Below are positions 1 to 17,500 of a stretch of DNA of 64,000 nucleotides, one piece after another. The notes under the pieces were generated by a model. It searched no databases. It saw only the letters and a program-made list of their open reading frames with translations, and was not told the origin of the DNA. The position numbers were made by a program, and so were the translations under genes. Source of the DNA: Trachythela sp. YZ-2020 (lineage: Eukaryota; Cnidaria; Anthozoa; Malacalcyonacea; Clavulariidae); contig JADLSH010000199.1 of assembly GCA_016169945.1 (NCBI GenBank), positions 744,001-808,000 on the forward strand, read 5' to 3'. Each line of letters begins with the position of its first letter. Position 1 is the stretch's first letter.

Positions 1-330
1 GTTCTAAACTGTTCTCCCTAGAGGTACAGTAAGGGTCATCCCTTATTGATCCAGTGTTACTACAAGAGGAAACCTAAACTAATCTAACTATATTTATACT
101 GGATAGCTCTATCAGTTCTAAACTGTTCTTCCTAGAGGTATAGTAAAAGTCATCTCTTATTGATCTAGTGTTACTACAGGAGGAAAACTAAACTAATCTA
201 ACTATATTTATACTGGATAGCTCTATCAGTTCTAAACTGTTCTTCCTAGAGGTATAGTAAAAGTCATCTCTTATTGATCTAGTGTTACTACAGGAGGAAA
301 ACTAAACTAATCTATAAACTATATTTATAC
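1..330 (-). repeat. ~114-bp tandem repeat, three units, minus orientation
   Basis: Roughly three copies of the window-wide repeat. In this orientation each unit reads GGATAGCTCTATCAGTTCTA through ACTACAGGAGGAAA. They lie downstream of exon 6 of the Arf GAP gene, in its intron, in the same sense as that gene. Confidence 0.85.
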
Positions 331-426
331 GTTTGAGGTCCAATGAGGTGAAAGACACATGCACTAACAACTGTGCCACCAACATTCCAATAAAGTGTAG
401 CCTCACATAATAGAAAACATTCAAAC

Positions 427-5453
<5,027 letters not shown>

Positions 5454-6003
5454 CTTGTGTTCAGCTAGTTTGCTACGTCATCATCGTACACCCACTGAGC
5501 TGTATAGTGTATACAGAACTGTATGGTTATAGTGCCACATGCGTTGTGCCCACTGATCTGAATATTCAAGCGGCCGATCAGTGCCGCCACGATTCTGAGG
5601 CCCCTACTTTTATAGATAGTATTACAGAATCTAGTTTTTTTTTTTTAAACGTTTCAATTCATTTCAGTACGTGAATATTGAACCAGTTGTGCCCCTGTGG
5701 TTGTGCAGTGCATATGTGTAACGTATATAAATACCATCACGTTACTATTTAGTATTGTGAGACTTGTGACATGTGAGTTACTGATCATAGGGTCTTGCGA
5801 AAAGGGTGAAAGTCATAATGTGTCACTAGCTCCAGCTCTTTGAAAAAAGAAAAATATTTCACCACATGCAACGTGAATGTAAACCCGGTGGCTTTGGGAT
5901 TCTTGCATAAATAACTTTTTCCCATCTAAGGACTTTCCCATTGACCGAGGACTTTTCCCAAGTAAACTCATTTGGTGTTAGACAAAGTAAGCAACGTTCA
6001 TAT
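5454..6003. promoter_or_regulatory. 5' flank of the Arf GAP gene
   Basis: About 550 bases upstream of the ATG at 5453 on the minus strand. It should contain the promoter and 5' untranslated region. No TATA box or other element could be fixed, and no further exon was found. Confidence 0.4.
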
Positions 6004-6389
6004 CAGGGCCTTTTTTAAGAAATCGTTAGTGGGGGGGGGGGGGCATCATCGAAAGGGGACGTAACAAGTAGGTGGTGTATTACAGGTGTGGGAAGCTGAA
6101 TGGGGGTCTGGGGGTCCTCCCCAGAAAATTTTTGTGTTCTTGGGTCTCTGTGGCTTGATTTACTGCATTTTCAGAGACAATTTTTGATATATCCCATCTA
6201 AACGGAGCCAGGTTTTGTTGTGAGAATACCATAACTTTCCTCTAAACTCAGTTTTCCCCCCTTTTTTGCTTATATTTTGAACAAAAGGGACGTTCACTGG
6301 GGGGTCCAAAATAGCTTACTGGGGGGGCCAACATGGGGGCTGGGGGGGTGGCTTTGGCCCCTCCAGTACATTAGTTAAAAAAGGCCCTG
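6004..6389. mobile_element. hAT-like MITE
   Basis: Terminal inverted repeats CAGGGCCTTTTTTAA and TTAAAAAAGGCCCTG, with an 8-bp target duplication GTTCATAT / GTTTATAT (one mismatch). The interior has runs of G and no open frame of note. Confidence 0.82.
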
Positions 6390-6525
6390 GTTTATATATG
6401 ATTGATACGGACGGGAAAGAGTTAAGAAGATGGTCCAAGGACCTTGTCATTGATCTGCTGGTGGTAAACTCGTCAATTTGGTGTTAGACAGAGGAACATG
6501 TTAAAGTCAACATCTTTCCGCTATG

Positions 6526-7467
6526 CAGTGGCGTGGTGGATGCCCCCCAGCGATGGTTTCAAGGGGGGCGCCGAAATGCAGGTGGGGCGCCAAAATCACC
6601 AAGAAGTGTTAGTTTTTAATTCTAAAATTTAAATATTTAAATTAAAATTCTAAAACAATAAAACGCGATACTATGGCGGCACAACAACATATTTGTTATG
6701 TAGTTCATGTTGTTACAACAATCTACCTGAAATATGTTGGTGAACTTAAGCAATGCTTATAATCTAGTACGGAGATGCGACGAAGAAAGAGCCTCTATAA
6801 CTTAACAGTTTTAGCTGCGACTGCAAAAACTACCGTTGTAAACAATGACAGAGATGGGATGAAAACAAATTAAAACTGTTTTCGAGATGTTAGCGACAAT
6901 TTTATCGTCACGTCCCCGTAGTAGATTATTAAGCATTGCTTAAGTTAGAAACTTCAAATTCGGGCCATACCATTGAACTATAAATAAACTGGAACGATAA
7001 CTCAGGGGGGGAAATTGAAGCCAGCTTAATTCAGTTTTTCTGAGGTTTGAGTTGAAATACTTAACGCCGAACATTGGGCTGTATATGAAATTGAAACTAT
7101 TAAAAAGTTATATTTGATATAAAAACTTCAAGACTTTAGGTAAAAAGGAAATACTTAAAACTTTGAGGGAAAATTTGCCGTATTTTACAAAATTGCGGTT
7201 GTTTTTGTATTTTTTAAGTATTTCCATTTTGCGTAAAGTCTTGAAGTTTTTATATAAAATAGAACTTTTTAATAGCGGCTTCAATTTCATATACAGCCCA
7301 ATGTTCGGCGTTAAGTATTTCAACTCAAACCTCAGAAAAACTAGCTTGGCTTTAACGAATGATAGGACTTGATCATAGGAGTTAGCCGAATAGGTATCGA
7401 AATAACTCTTAGGGGCGCCAAATTCAACACTGGCCCCCCTTGAAATTTTCGAGCCACTACACCACTG
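6526..7467. mobile_element. hAT-like MITE with a large internal palindrome
   Basis: Ends CAGTGGCGTGGTGG and CACTACACCACTG are inverted. They are flanked by CCGCTATG / CCGGTATG (8 bp, one mismatch). The interior (about 7030-7335) is a long palindrome whose arms contain AAATACTTAACGCCGAACAT and its complement. No coding content. Confidence 0.75.
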
Positions 7468-7785
7468 CCGGTATGATTGATACCGATGAACTGCAACTTC
7501 CCATAAAGATATATAGGATAATTTCAAAATCAAATTACCTCTATTAAATATACTTCATTGTACTGCATGCTTTATTGTGTATGGCAACTTTAACAACATT
7601 TTTAGAACTACAATTACTTTATTTCTTAAATGCTAACAAGTTTCTAATGAGTTTAGAGTCTTTTAATTAACACTAATTGATCGCGTTTAGCACAAGGAAA
7701 TTAATTAATTATATCTAACAACTTAAAAACTAAGAAAGTCGTTTTAAGACTTTTTCTTGATATTATTTGGTCGCATCTTTGCAAG

Positions 7786-8889
7786 TTATTGACTATTTTT
7801 TCTTCGCTGATCGGAGTATTTTCCTTCCAGATAGGCTCGTTTCCACATTCGTAAGAAATTTGATTCCATGTCGCTTAATTCTCCTGCCCATCGTCCTGGA
7901 ATGAAATTTAAATATATCGTAGTTCATTTTGTGCTAAAATTAAACTAACTATATTAAAACTGGATAGCTCTATCAGTTCTAAACTGTTCTACCAATAGGT
8001 CCAATAGGTCCAGTAAGGATCATCCCTTATTGATCCAGTGTTACTATATACAGGAGGAAACCTAAACTAGACTAACTTTATTTATACTGGATAACTCTAT
8101 CAGTTCTAAACAGTTTTGCCAAGAGGTCCAGTAAGGATCATCCCTTTGATCCAATGTTACTACAGGAGGAAACCCAAACTAAACTAACTTTATTTATACT
8201 GGATAGCTCTATCATGCAGTTCTAAACTGTTCTTCCTAGTGGTCCAGTAAGGATCATCCCTTATTGATCCAGTGTTACTACAGGAGGAAACCCAAACTAA
8301 ACTAACATTATTTATACTGGATAACTCTAGTTCTAAACAGTTTTACCAAGAGGTCCAGTAAGGATCATCCCTTATTGATCCAATGTTACTACAGGAGGAA
8401 ACCTAAACTGAACTAACTTTTTATTTATTGGATAGCTCTATCAGTTCTAAACTGTTCTTCCTAGAGGTCCAGTATGGATCATCCCTTATTGATCCAGTGT
8501 TACTACAGGGGGAAACCTAAACTGAACTAACTTTTTATTTATTGGATAGCTCTATCAGTTCTAAACTGTTCTCCCTAGAGGTCCAGTATGGATAATCCCT
8601 TATTGATTCAGTGTTACTACAGGAGGAACCTAAACTAATCTAACTTTATTTATACTGGTAGCTCTATCAGTTCTAAACTAATATTAGTTCTAGATTAAAG
8701 GTATATAATTTTTATGCTTCTTTAGTAAAAGCTCAACCAACCTTTGTTGATCAAGTCATCTGTGCCATCTTCTCTTTCAAGTTCATCTCGTTTTCCCCAA
8801 CGTAAATGCTGAGCTGTCGATTGCTCCATCACAAAACTCAGGATTAAACCAAAACATATGAAAAGCACGATGCTCTTAGGATAAGCCAT
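7786..8889 (-). CDS. RWamide neuropeptide precursor (Antho-RWamide type), two exons
   Basis: Exons 8889-8742 and 7895-7786 join in phase 1 to give an 85-residue precursor. Residues 1-26 form a hydrophobic signal peptide ending EQSTA. Immediately after comes QHLRWGKR: an N-terminal Gln able to cyclise, Leu-Arg-Trp, Gly as amide donor, and a Lys-Arg cleavage site. Predicted product: pGlu-His-Leu-Arg-Trp-amide. Antho-RWamides I and II of sea anemones are pGlu-Ser- and pGlu-Gly-Leu-Arg-Trp-amide, so this would be a new variant at position 2. The rest is an acidic spacer (DELEREDGTDD), then exon 2 with FLRMWKR (dibasic but no Gly) and a Lys/Arg-rich tail. Only one amidated copy is present, unlike many cnidarian precursors. 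Met at 8889 was chosen because the signal peptide begins there. A possible poly(A) signal on the minus strand lies at 7576-7571. Confidence 0.85.
7935..8690 (-). repeat. ~114-bp tandem repeat array inside the RWamide intron
   Basis: About six or seven consecutive units in minus orientation, with internal deletions, fill nearly all of the single intron of the RWamide gene. The unit contains CTACAGGAGGAAACC and CAGTTCTAAACTGTTCT. Confidence 0.9.
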
Positions 8890-8954
8890 TCTACTTCTGT
8901 AGTATAGAAGATAAAATAAATTAAATAAATAGTGCCAGTAAAAACTAAACATTA

Positions 8955-9445
8955 TAAGTACTGGATAGCTCTACCAGTTTTAAACTGTTCTCCCTAGAGG
9001 CCCAGTAAGAGACATCCCAAATTGATCCATTGTTACTACAGGAGGAAACCTAAACTATAAACTAACTTTATTTATACTGGATAGCTCTATAAGTTCTAGA
9101 TTGTCCTCCCTAGAGGTCCAGTAAGAGCCATCCCAAATTGATCCATGTAAATACGACAGGAGGAAACCTAAATTAACTTTATTTATACTGGATAGTTCTA
9201 TCAGTTCTAAACTATACTTCCTTTTGAGGTCCAACTTCCAAGTATGGGACATCCTTTATTGATGCAGTGTTACTACAGGAGAAAACGGAATTATCCGTAG
9301 AAAATCTGCGGTGTTTGGTCGATTCAAACTGGAAGTGCTGTAGCTTCTCACGCATGACTTAGGCGAAATTATATTAGGCAACTGCATGCATATTGCAGGA
9401 ATCGAACCCAGAGTCATACTCATAGAGTTCAGTGATTGAAAGGCG
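8955..9445 (-). repeat. SINE head followed by ~114-bp repeat units
   Basis: Read on the minus strand: a tRNA-like SINE head (GCGCCTTTCAATCACTGA, then GGGTTCGATTCCTGC at about 9415-9390) runs without a break into about three of the ~114-bp units (9290-8955). This shows the tandem unit attached to the 3' side of a SINE. It lies upstream of the RWamide start. Confidence 0.75.
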
Positions 9446-11516
9446 CTACAATATATATTTTACTCACCTAAAAGTTGACAAGTTTTCTATCCGAGTTTTC
9501 TTCTCAGAAGACAAAATGATGTGAACTCTCAAGTATTTTAGCCCCAAATTTATACTCCTAGCGTTGTCAAACTTATTTCATGTAAAAAACGCGAAATGAT
9601 AAACTCTAATAAATGATTTTCCTAACCATTATTATTAAATTTTGGGGCATGAAAATATATTGGGGTAGTTTAAATTTCTTGTGCAAGCAAATTTTCGGCA
9701 CTTGCGTTTGAGGTAGTGAGAACTAAATTGAGAAGATTATGTGTGGGCAAAGCTTTGTATGCCATAGGAATTACGTTTTACTTTTCTGGTAATTTATACG
9801 TGCTCTCTGATTATTGATTATGCACGTAATGTGTTTATGAGTATATACGCGCTCGAAAAGCTTTTTAAAGCTTGATTCACTGATTTTAAAACAATTTTCA
9901 AATCGAAAATTCGTCCGGTTCCATTTGTTCACACGAGAATTCGTACTTTTAGCTGCGCTTGAATTCGTGTGTCCCATGTGAACACGAATGCGAAATCGTG
10001 CAAATGTGAGTACGGTTTGAACGGAATCTAAATGACTAAATTCGAACTATTCTATCATATAATAGCTTGTGCCTGATGATGTGATGATGGGCTTCAGTAA
10101 GCGTTACAAGGCAGCAGATGGTGGTCAACTTCAGAAATGTTGACACTTATAGGAGCAAGAAAATTAAACTAATGAAAAGAATTAACATTATTTTCTCACT
10201 CTGATAACTGCCGGTTGCCCGGCTCTTCGTCTAGGATATTGCGATAGTCTTTTTTGCTTAGCCTTTAGTCGTTGTCTACTACATTAAAAACGTATATATA
10301 GGTATATATAAAACACATTAATCATTTACCCCGCGTGCTATATTCTAATTAGTGTTGCCAAGACGTGCGCAATTAGCAGGTATTAATTACGACTGTAGGT
10401 ATATGTATAAAACACATCAATCATTTACCCCGCGTGCTATATTCTAATTAGTGTTGCCAAGACGCGCGCAATTAGCAGGTATTAATTACGACTGTTGATT
10501 ATTGAGATTTAATTAGTTGTGCATTTTGTATTATTGCATTTTGATGATGGAATCAAGCTTGACATTTTAGGTTTTGATAAGTGTTGCGTTTCAATTACGG
10601 TGGAGAATGAAAGGGTTAGGAAAAATAAGCGGAGCTTCAACGCTTAGTGGAGCTTCTACGCTCAGTGTGAATGTAACCAGTGAAAATTTTGTGATCCGGT
10701 GGACTCCTCTAGTCCTCTCTCGCCATGGTGGGTAATTTTTGCAATAAATAAATCTTCCTCCCAAATTCCATGGTTAAGTTTAAGCCTTCATGCACAGTCT
10801 GTAGTGGCTTTACCACTAGACTACTTGTTCATCGTTGAAACTTTGTCCATACTCCATGCTTATTGTTTCTAAACCTTTCATGCTCCTCTGTAATAGAAAA
10901 AGCAACGTCTATCAAATCCAAAATGATTTTGCTAATCTTCGAACCATGCCACCCTTTCAACACTTATCAGCCCGGAGTCTTTTATGTCTTTACCACTAGA
11001 CTATACTTGTAGTTTGATGGTAAAGACTACGCGTTCTTATACATTGCGGTATATAAAGGTCAATGTTTCTATCAACAAATTCAAGGTTTAGGCCTTTAGG
11101 GTAAGATAAATGCAAAATCATGAAAGCAAAATACTATATAAGGAAGCATTATGCGAAAGCTGCCTCGCCTAGTAAAGTCCGGGGGGGGGATTAACCTACG
11201 ATCAGGCTTTATGCCTTTATTTTATCTCGCCGCGAGAATCCTAAGCGTGTAAAATTCCACGCGTGACAACAAGTCGTATTTGTTTATAACGCTTCGAGTG
11301 AAATTTGGCTTAGCTAGTGCAATTTGCTAAAACTTTGACAATATTTTTGACAACTTCCTATTATAAGATATTTGTAGAGATATAGGCCTGTCATTATATG
11401 GCTTTTTGGCGGAGAAATTCGGCGTATTTTAGGTAGAAAATTTTGTTCAAATATGGACTTTTGAGACGAACGCACTCTTACAAATATGGATAATTGACAA
11501 TTGTCTGAATTAAAAC
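9446..11516. other. Intergenic region between divergent RWamide and MICAL genes
   Basis: No further exons were found. It holds one partial GGTTTCA-family MITE (about 10086-10206) and a direct ~97-bp duplication (about 10300-10495, containing CCCCGCGTGCTATATTCTAA twice). The last 400 bases before 11517 are the likely MICAL promoter and leader. No core promoter motif could be assigned. Confidence 0.5.
10300..10495. repeat. Two-copy ~97-bp direct tandem duplication
   Basis: A segment running from TATATAAAACACAT through CCCCGCGTGCTATATTC to AATTACGACTGT occurs twice head to tail with only a few differences (for example GACGTGCGC versus GACGCGCGC), which suggests a recent duplication. Confidence 0.85.
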
Positions 11517-14500
11517 ATGGCAGAAAATTATGATTATACGGACACATCGGCGGCTGAAGAAGCTAAAAGGAATCCTGATGCTTTATTTGATGCTTTTATA
11601 GCTGCTTCGAACTTTTTGGAGACTTTAGACATTTTTACAAAGCTGTGTACGAGCGTGAATATAGACCAGACTGATTACCAAAATGTATTCCGACTTCTAA
11701 AAGAGCGACTCACAAGTTGGAAGTGTCAAACTTTATGGAATAAATTGGACAAAAGAGCTGAACTTCTAACGTATAAAAAGAAACCCTGTGGTAAAAACAA
11801 TGTCCTAATTATAGGATGCGGGCCTTGTGGGCTTCGGTTTGCGATAGAAGCGGCTTTACTCGGAGCTAAAGTTGTCGTTTTGGAAAAGCGGAATAGCTTT
11901 TCCCGCAACAATGTATTGCATTTATGGCCTTTCCTTATAGTCGACCTTAAAAATCTTGGTGCAAAGAAGTTTTTTGGCCGATTTTGTGCTGGTTCTTTAA
12001 ACCATATTAGTAAGTATTTAAATCCTTTGTGGAAAAAGTTTGATAAATATGATTGAAGCAAAATGATATATCTAAAGTTTTGAACTTTAAAATATTGAAT
12101 CCAGGCTTTATAATTTAAACAGTAGCAATTGTTTTACTGTTTACATTGTAAATGGTTTTATAAGGATTTAACACACAGCTTGTTCAATAGGACATAAATT
12201 TAGGTTTTCCTACTGGTTTAGTAGATGTTTTAGAATAATATGCTTTTGTTTAAAGTGAAAATATTTCGAGAGATTTCAAGATATTGAAAATATTTCTGTA
12301 TAGAGGCTATTTTAGTGCTGAAATATGATATCCAATGATTTTAAATATGTTGATGAGTTCATTCACAGGGTTAATTTGAATTCATTTAAGGATATAAAGC
12401 CCATAATGGTTCTAATTGATTTTAGTATTGATTAGTGATGAAGCTCATTGGCAGGTTTCTGTCGGTGGGGTAGCAGATGATGGTCAACTTCAGAAATGTT
12501 GACACTTAGAGGAGCAAGAAAATTGAACTACATCTCTCAATTCTATCTATTTGCCTCCAAATACAAGACTACTACAAATAATGAAAATAATTAAGATTAT
12601 TTTTTCACTCTGATAACTACAGGTTGACCACCATCTGCTGCACGATAATGCTTAGTGAAACCCTGCTATACTTTAAAATGTTAATGTAGTTTTTTGGGGG
12701 TACTGTATTGAAATATATTTAGGAAATTCAAACATCAGTGATTATGCATCACTTCCTGGACATGACAAAAGAACACTTCATATCAGACAAGTCCCTCTTA
12801 ATAATGTTAAGAGTTTTCCTTTTTCACTGTAGTTAACCCCTTCTAGAGTTTCTCAAACGTGGGAGTTCTGTGTAGGTAGTATTCTACATAATTTTCCCTT
12901 AGTATCCATTATGGATACCAGCACTTCAAAGTTGGTATCGAAACTGAAAAACTGGTATCCAACTCTAATACCAGGAATACAACATAGTCATACACTTGAC
13001 TTTACAGTTAAAAATCTCACCCTTCTGAATGAAACAAGTCTAGCACAATCTGAGTGTTATTTAATTCCATTTTATTTTTATCATTTTGAACAAATTATTC
13101 AATTGATGCCTCTGAGCCTTAATTTTTATTCAGAATTAAATTTACTTTTTAGTTTTACAGGTACAATCCAACAAAGCATAACCATAGAATTTGTAAATGT
13201 GTTTATATACAATCATATCCTGGATTTAGAAATATAGCCTTATACACCAACCAAGTTCAGTTGCCCAGTATGTTTCAGATTTTGAAGCAACAGCTACAGG
13301 AAGTAAAATACATACATTCGATGCTCAAATTTTGAAAACTTGTTTTACCAGATTGAAGAAAAAATATGTGTACACATGTAATTCTGTCTGTCTATTTTAT
13401 TAATATGGAAAATATGGATATTTGATCAACTATTTCTTGGTACCCAGTTAGGATACTAAAGTTTTGACATCTGGTATCCAAAATTGAAAACTGGTATCGT
13501 CAGGATACTAGGATACTGCAAATCTCGAACCCTGAATAAGCTGTCGTGGTCTGTGTCTGAACTACCTGAAAAAGATATCTCAAATGTGGGGATCCAGTGT
13601 AGGTAATATTCTACAATTAAGCTAGGGTCGGGGGGTTTATCGATAAACCGAAAACCCCCGATTTTTTTTGAAAACCGATTTATACCGAACTCTTATTTAC
13701 TCACACATTGGTACACCTTTTTAATTTAAAATTATATTTTTACTTTCCAAATTAAAACAAAAGACTCACAATAGCTCACAAAATGTCTTGTCTCTCTCTC
13801 ACGTTCTTTACTGTATTGTTCTATTGTTCTATATATATCTCTTAATCTAAAATGTCAACTCTATTTTTGACGTGTTATTGTCGCGTGACTTGCTGCATGA
13901 CTCTATCACAAACTTCCGGTTCTATTGTTTATATGTCCAGCATACAACTTCCCTAAAAATTAAGAATTAATTTTTACAACTTACTATACTTGTAACTTCA
14001 ACATGAAATATGAATAATTATACTTATACAGTCAATGTTTGTTCAGTCTTCTTCTTCTAAGGCTCGTGTTCTCTTCCCTGCGTCAATCGCTGCTTGTCTT
14101 CGCTCTCGTTCGTCCACGGGCTTGTTCTGTTCATTCTTTCTTCTACTTGCGTTGTGCATCGAATCTCAAGTGGGCAAACTAACTGTATCGGTCGTTCGAT
14201 AGTGTGACCTTCATGTAAGAGTATCACACCTCTTACTACTCCATCCTTTCCTCAAACTTGTCTGATAACTTTCCCTTTCTTCCATTTGCCACGATTCTTT
14301 TCGTCTCCCATGACCAAAACGATTTCTCCGACTTCCGGTGCTTTTGCTGTTTTACCGTTGATTCGTTGACTTCAGGGGCGTAGGAACGTATTCCAAATTG
14401 GGGGGGGCCCAAGCTCACGAGGCGCCACCATGGTTGGCGCCGAGCGAAATTTTTTTAAAATTTGAAGGCCCCAGATCGCCGGAAACGGCCGTTTCAGAGT

Positions 14501-17500
14501 CTTATCTACCTCTTTTAGTAAGCTTGTTCAGGGAACTAAGCTGTTTCCATCATTTTCATGAAAATTATTTGATTTTTTGGGGGGCCGAAAGATATTCCGG
14601 CCCCCCCTCATATAATATTGGGGGGGCCGCGGCCCCCCGCTTCCTACGCCACTGGTTGACTTTCCAATAAACCATGTACATACTCCCGCTGCCATCGTTT
14701 CCATGCGTTATCTTTCGCCTTGACAATCCTCTTTTGTACCTTCGTCAGCGCTTCCTCATCATTCTCAATTTCCTCGATCGTGTAAGTGTTTTCTCCCCGC
14801 ATCAGAATATTGGGTGTTAAGACTTGTTCCTCCCCGCTTTCGCTTTCTACATACGTTAACGGTCGGTTGTTCATATTCGCTTCGATATCTATAACGACCA
14901 TCTCCAAATTCTCGAAGTTAAGATGTGATCTTCCGAGTGTTTTATAGAGAGTCTTCTTGACTTCACGGATCAGCCTTTCGTAGATACCTCCCCACCAAGA
15001 GGACTTGGCTAGATTGAATCTCCAATGTATTTCTTGGTTTGCGAGAAAATCTTGCAATTTCTCACTCTTTCTGACGATATTAATCCAGTTGGCTGTTGAT
15101 TTAAATGTTTTTGCATTGTCTGAGGTCATTAATCTTTCGTTTGAATCCCTCTGCTTCTTGACTCTTCGTTAGTTCTAGGTGGACCGCTCTGGATGTCGCA
15201 CAGGTGAAGATCAGAACATAACACTTGCCTTCTTCTTGATCTTGTATCATAGAGGTCCTGCGAAGTCCACACCAGTGATCTCGAATGGCTTGCTAGTCTC
15301 TGTTCTGAATGTGGCCATGTGGCTTGTCAGAGGTGATCCATATGGCTTTGTCGAATACAGCTTGCAGATGTTACAATTCTTGATCACCTTCTTTACCTTT
15401 GTTCTAAGTTGAGGTATCCACCACTGTTCTTTCAAAGCAGCCATCGTGTTAGCGATTCCAAAGTGCTTGATCTTGTTGTGTGTATGGGCAATAAGCTTTT
15501 CAACAAACAGTCCGTCATCAAGGTATGTTGGTGCATACTCTTCGATTCTTCCCTTGCACTTTAACACCCTCGTTTCTTTATCTTCAACTATCGTCCAACC
15601 TGGTGCTCGCAAATCGGAGTTGACGTGGCTCTGTACTCTCCGTACCCAGCTGTTTCTTGCTGCTGTGATCTCTTCGGTTCTGAGTGGACCCGAGTTATTT
15701 TTGTTTCGGTGACACCTTGCCAAACAGTTGTTCACGAATCTCAACGCCCACGCCGTTACTCTCAGTACCCGCCAGTACGTTTGTCTCATCAATAGTGCTT
15801 CCCATTCATCTGGCTTTTGATCTGTTGTAAACAGTTCTTCTTCCTTGATAGGTTTACTTTCTTGGCTGACTGCTGTAAGTAACTTCCAGATTGGGTTGAT
15901 CTGGCCACTGTTCTTTCTCTAGCAACCAATCTGGTCCGGTAAACCATTTCCCCTTCTCCATCTTCTCTATGTTGGCTCCTCTGCTTCCTAGGTCTGCCAG
16001 GTTCTTGGCAAATGGACAGTATTTCCAAACGATGCCAAACTCACTGGAAATTTCTGCTATCATCTTGACTCGGTTTGAGATGAAACTTTCCATGGCTTTC
16101 CTGGATTTTTTACCCAATAAAGTGTTCCTCTTGCAATCGAAGTGTTCCTCTTTGCAATCCGAGACTTTGAAGTCAAGAGTCCTTTGACTGTTCCAGTTAA
16201 ATGTTCAACGACAGCTACAGTTGCTGCAGAACACGCGAGGTTGCTTGCGTCTGCAAATACATGAAGGTCGACAGCTTTCATATTTCTTGAATTACTCGTT
16301 ATGGACCTTGGAACTTTCACGTTCTTTAGTTGTTTGTTCCATTTGAACCACTGCTTTTTCAGGCTTGACGACACTTCTCCGTTCCACCCGTTCTTCTCTT
16401 CCACGCTTCCCGCCATCGTAGGTGATATTATGCCCAAGGGATCGTAGACTTTCCCCAGTTCTCTTTGTGACTGGCTCATCTTCAGGCGCTGCTGGTACTT
16501 GTATTTCTAAGGTATCTTCTCGTTTATCCCAGATATGGCCGAGTATTTTGCTTGGGTTGGGCATGTTCGTATCTTCTAAAGACTGGATGTTCGACTCCCA
16601 TTTGTGGATTGGAAAGTTAGCACTGGCCAGAATCACGTCGCTTTCTCTCTTGAATTTCTGAAGATCTTCAATCAATAGCATACTATTTGACTGCATTACG
16701 AGCCTGCTACAACATTGACGATTCACGAACTTGGAAGACTGTCTGTGTCAAATGCAACACAAGCAGAAGTCTCATCCGACCATTAACTTGCTGTTGCTAA
16801 GGGGCATACACACATTGCGATTTTGTCCTGTGCAGTTCGCGTTCTGGTGTATGAAATTCATATGATGCCAATTCCAGAAATCTGTATTGAGCTGAAATTT
16901 AAATGCACTATTTGACGCGTGCCTACTCGATCGCATACACCGAAATGCGAGTCGTACTCGGCGGATCGCGGTGTGTAAACGTACCTTAAATAACCTTATT
17001 TCTGTTTTCTATATTTATATTGATATTTTGTAAAGGGCCCACTGTAATTGGTGTTAAGCTGTTGTGGTGTCCCAGCTTCTTTTTTTTATGTATATTGTTT
17101 GTCTTAGTGCAATTAATGTATGATGTTTGAAGCGAAGCACAATAAATAAATCTCACTTCCAGTCTGCATGATGGTGTCCACATACGTATTATCTTTGAGG
17201 GCTGTCACTGTGTCCTCGAATTCCTGTGATTGCTGGTCGTAGTGGTACCCCAACGTAGCTCCGAGCAGGAACGGAATGGGTTCAACTCCAAATGGAACTC
17301 TGGCAAATCGATAATGTTCCTCCTTTCCGTTAAGGTCGAAGAAAAACCGGAAGGCATCTCTGTCTTCTTCTTTAACTGCTCTTTGCAAAAACGCCTTTTG
17401 GATATCCGCCAAAAGAAGATTTAGTGACGTACGTTCTCTCACCATAATGTCTCACCATAATGTAACGGTTGAAGTGGAGGTCCAGTGAACATGCATTCAT

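Noticed and set aside
11726..12061. 111-residue frame on the minus strand
   Set aside because: It overlaps MICAL exon 1 exactly antisense, and the sense frame has all monooxygenase motifs.
12911..13237. 108-codon frame in MICAL intron 1
   Set aside because: No known motif or suitable splice sites. It lies in repeat-like AT-rich DNA with GGTATCC blocks.
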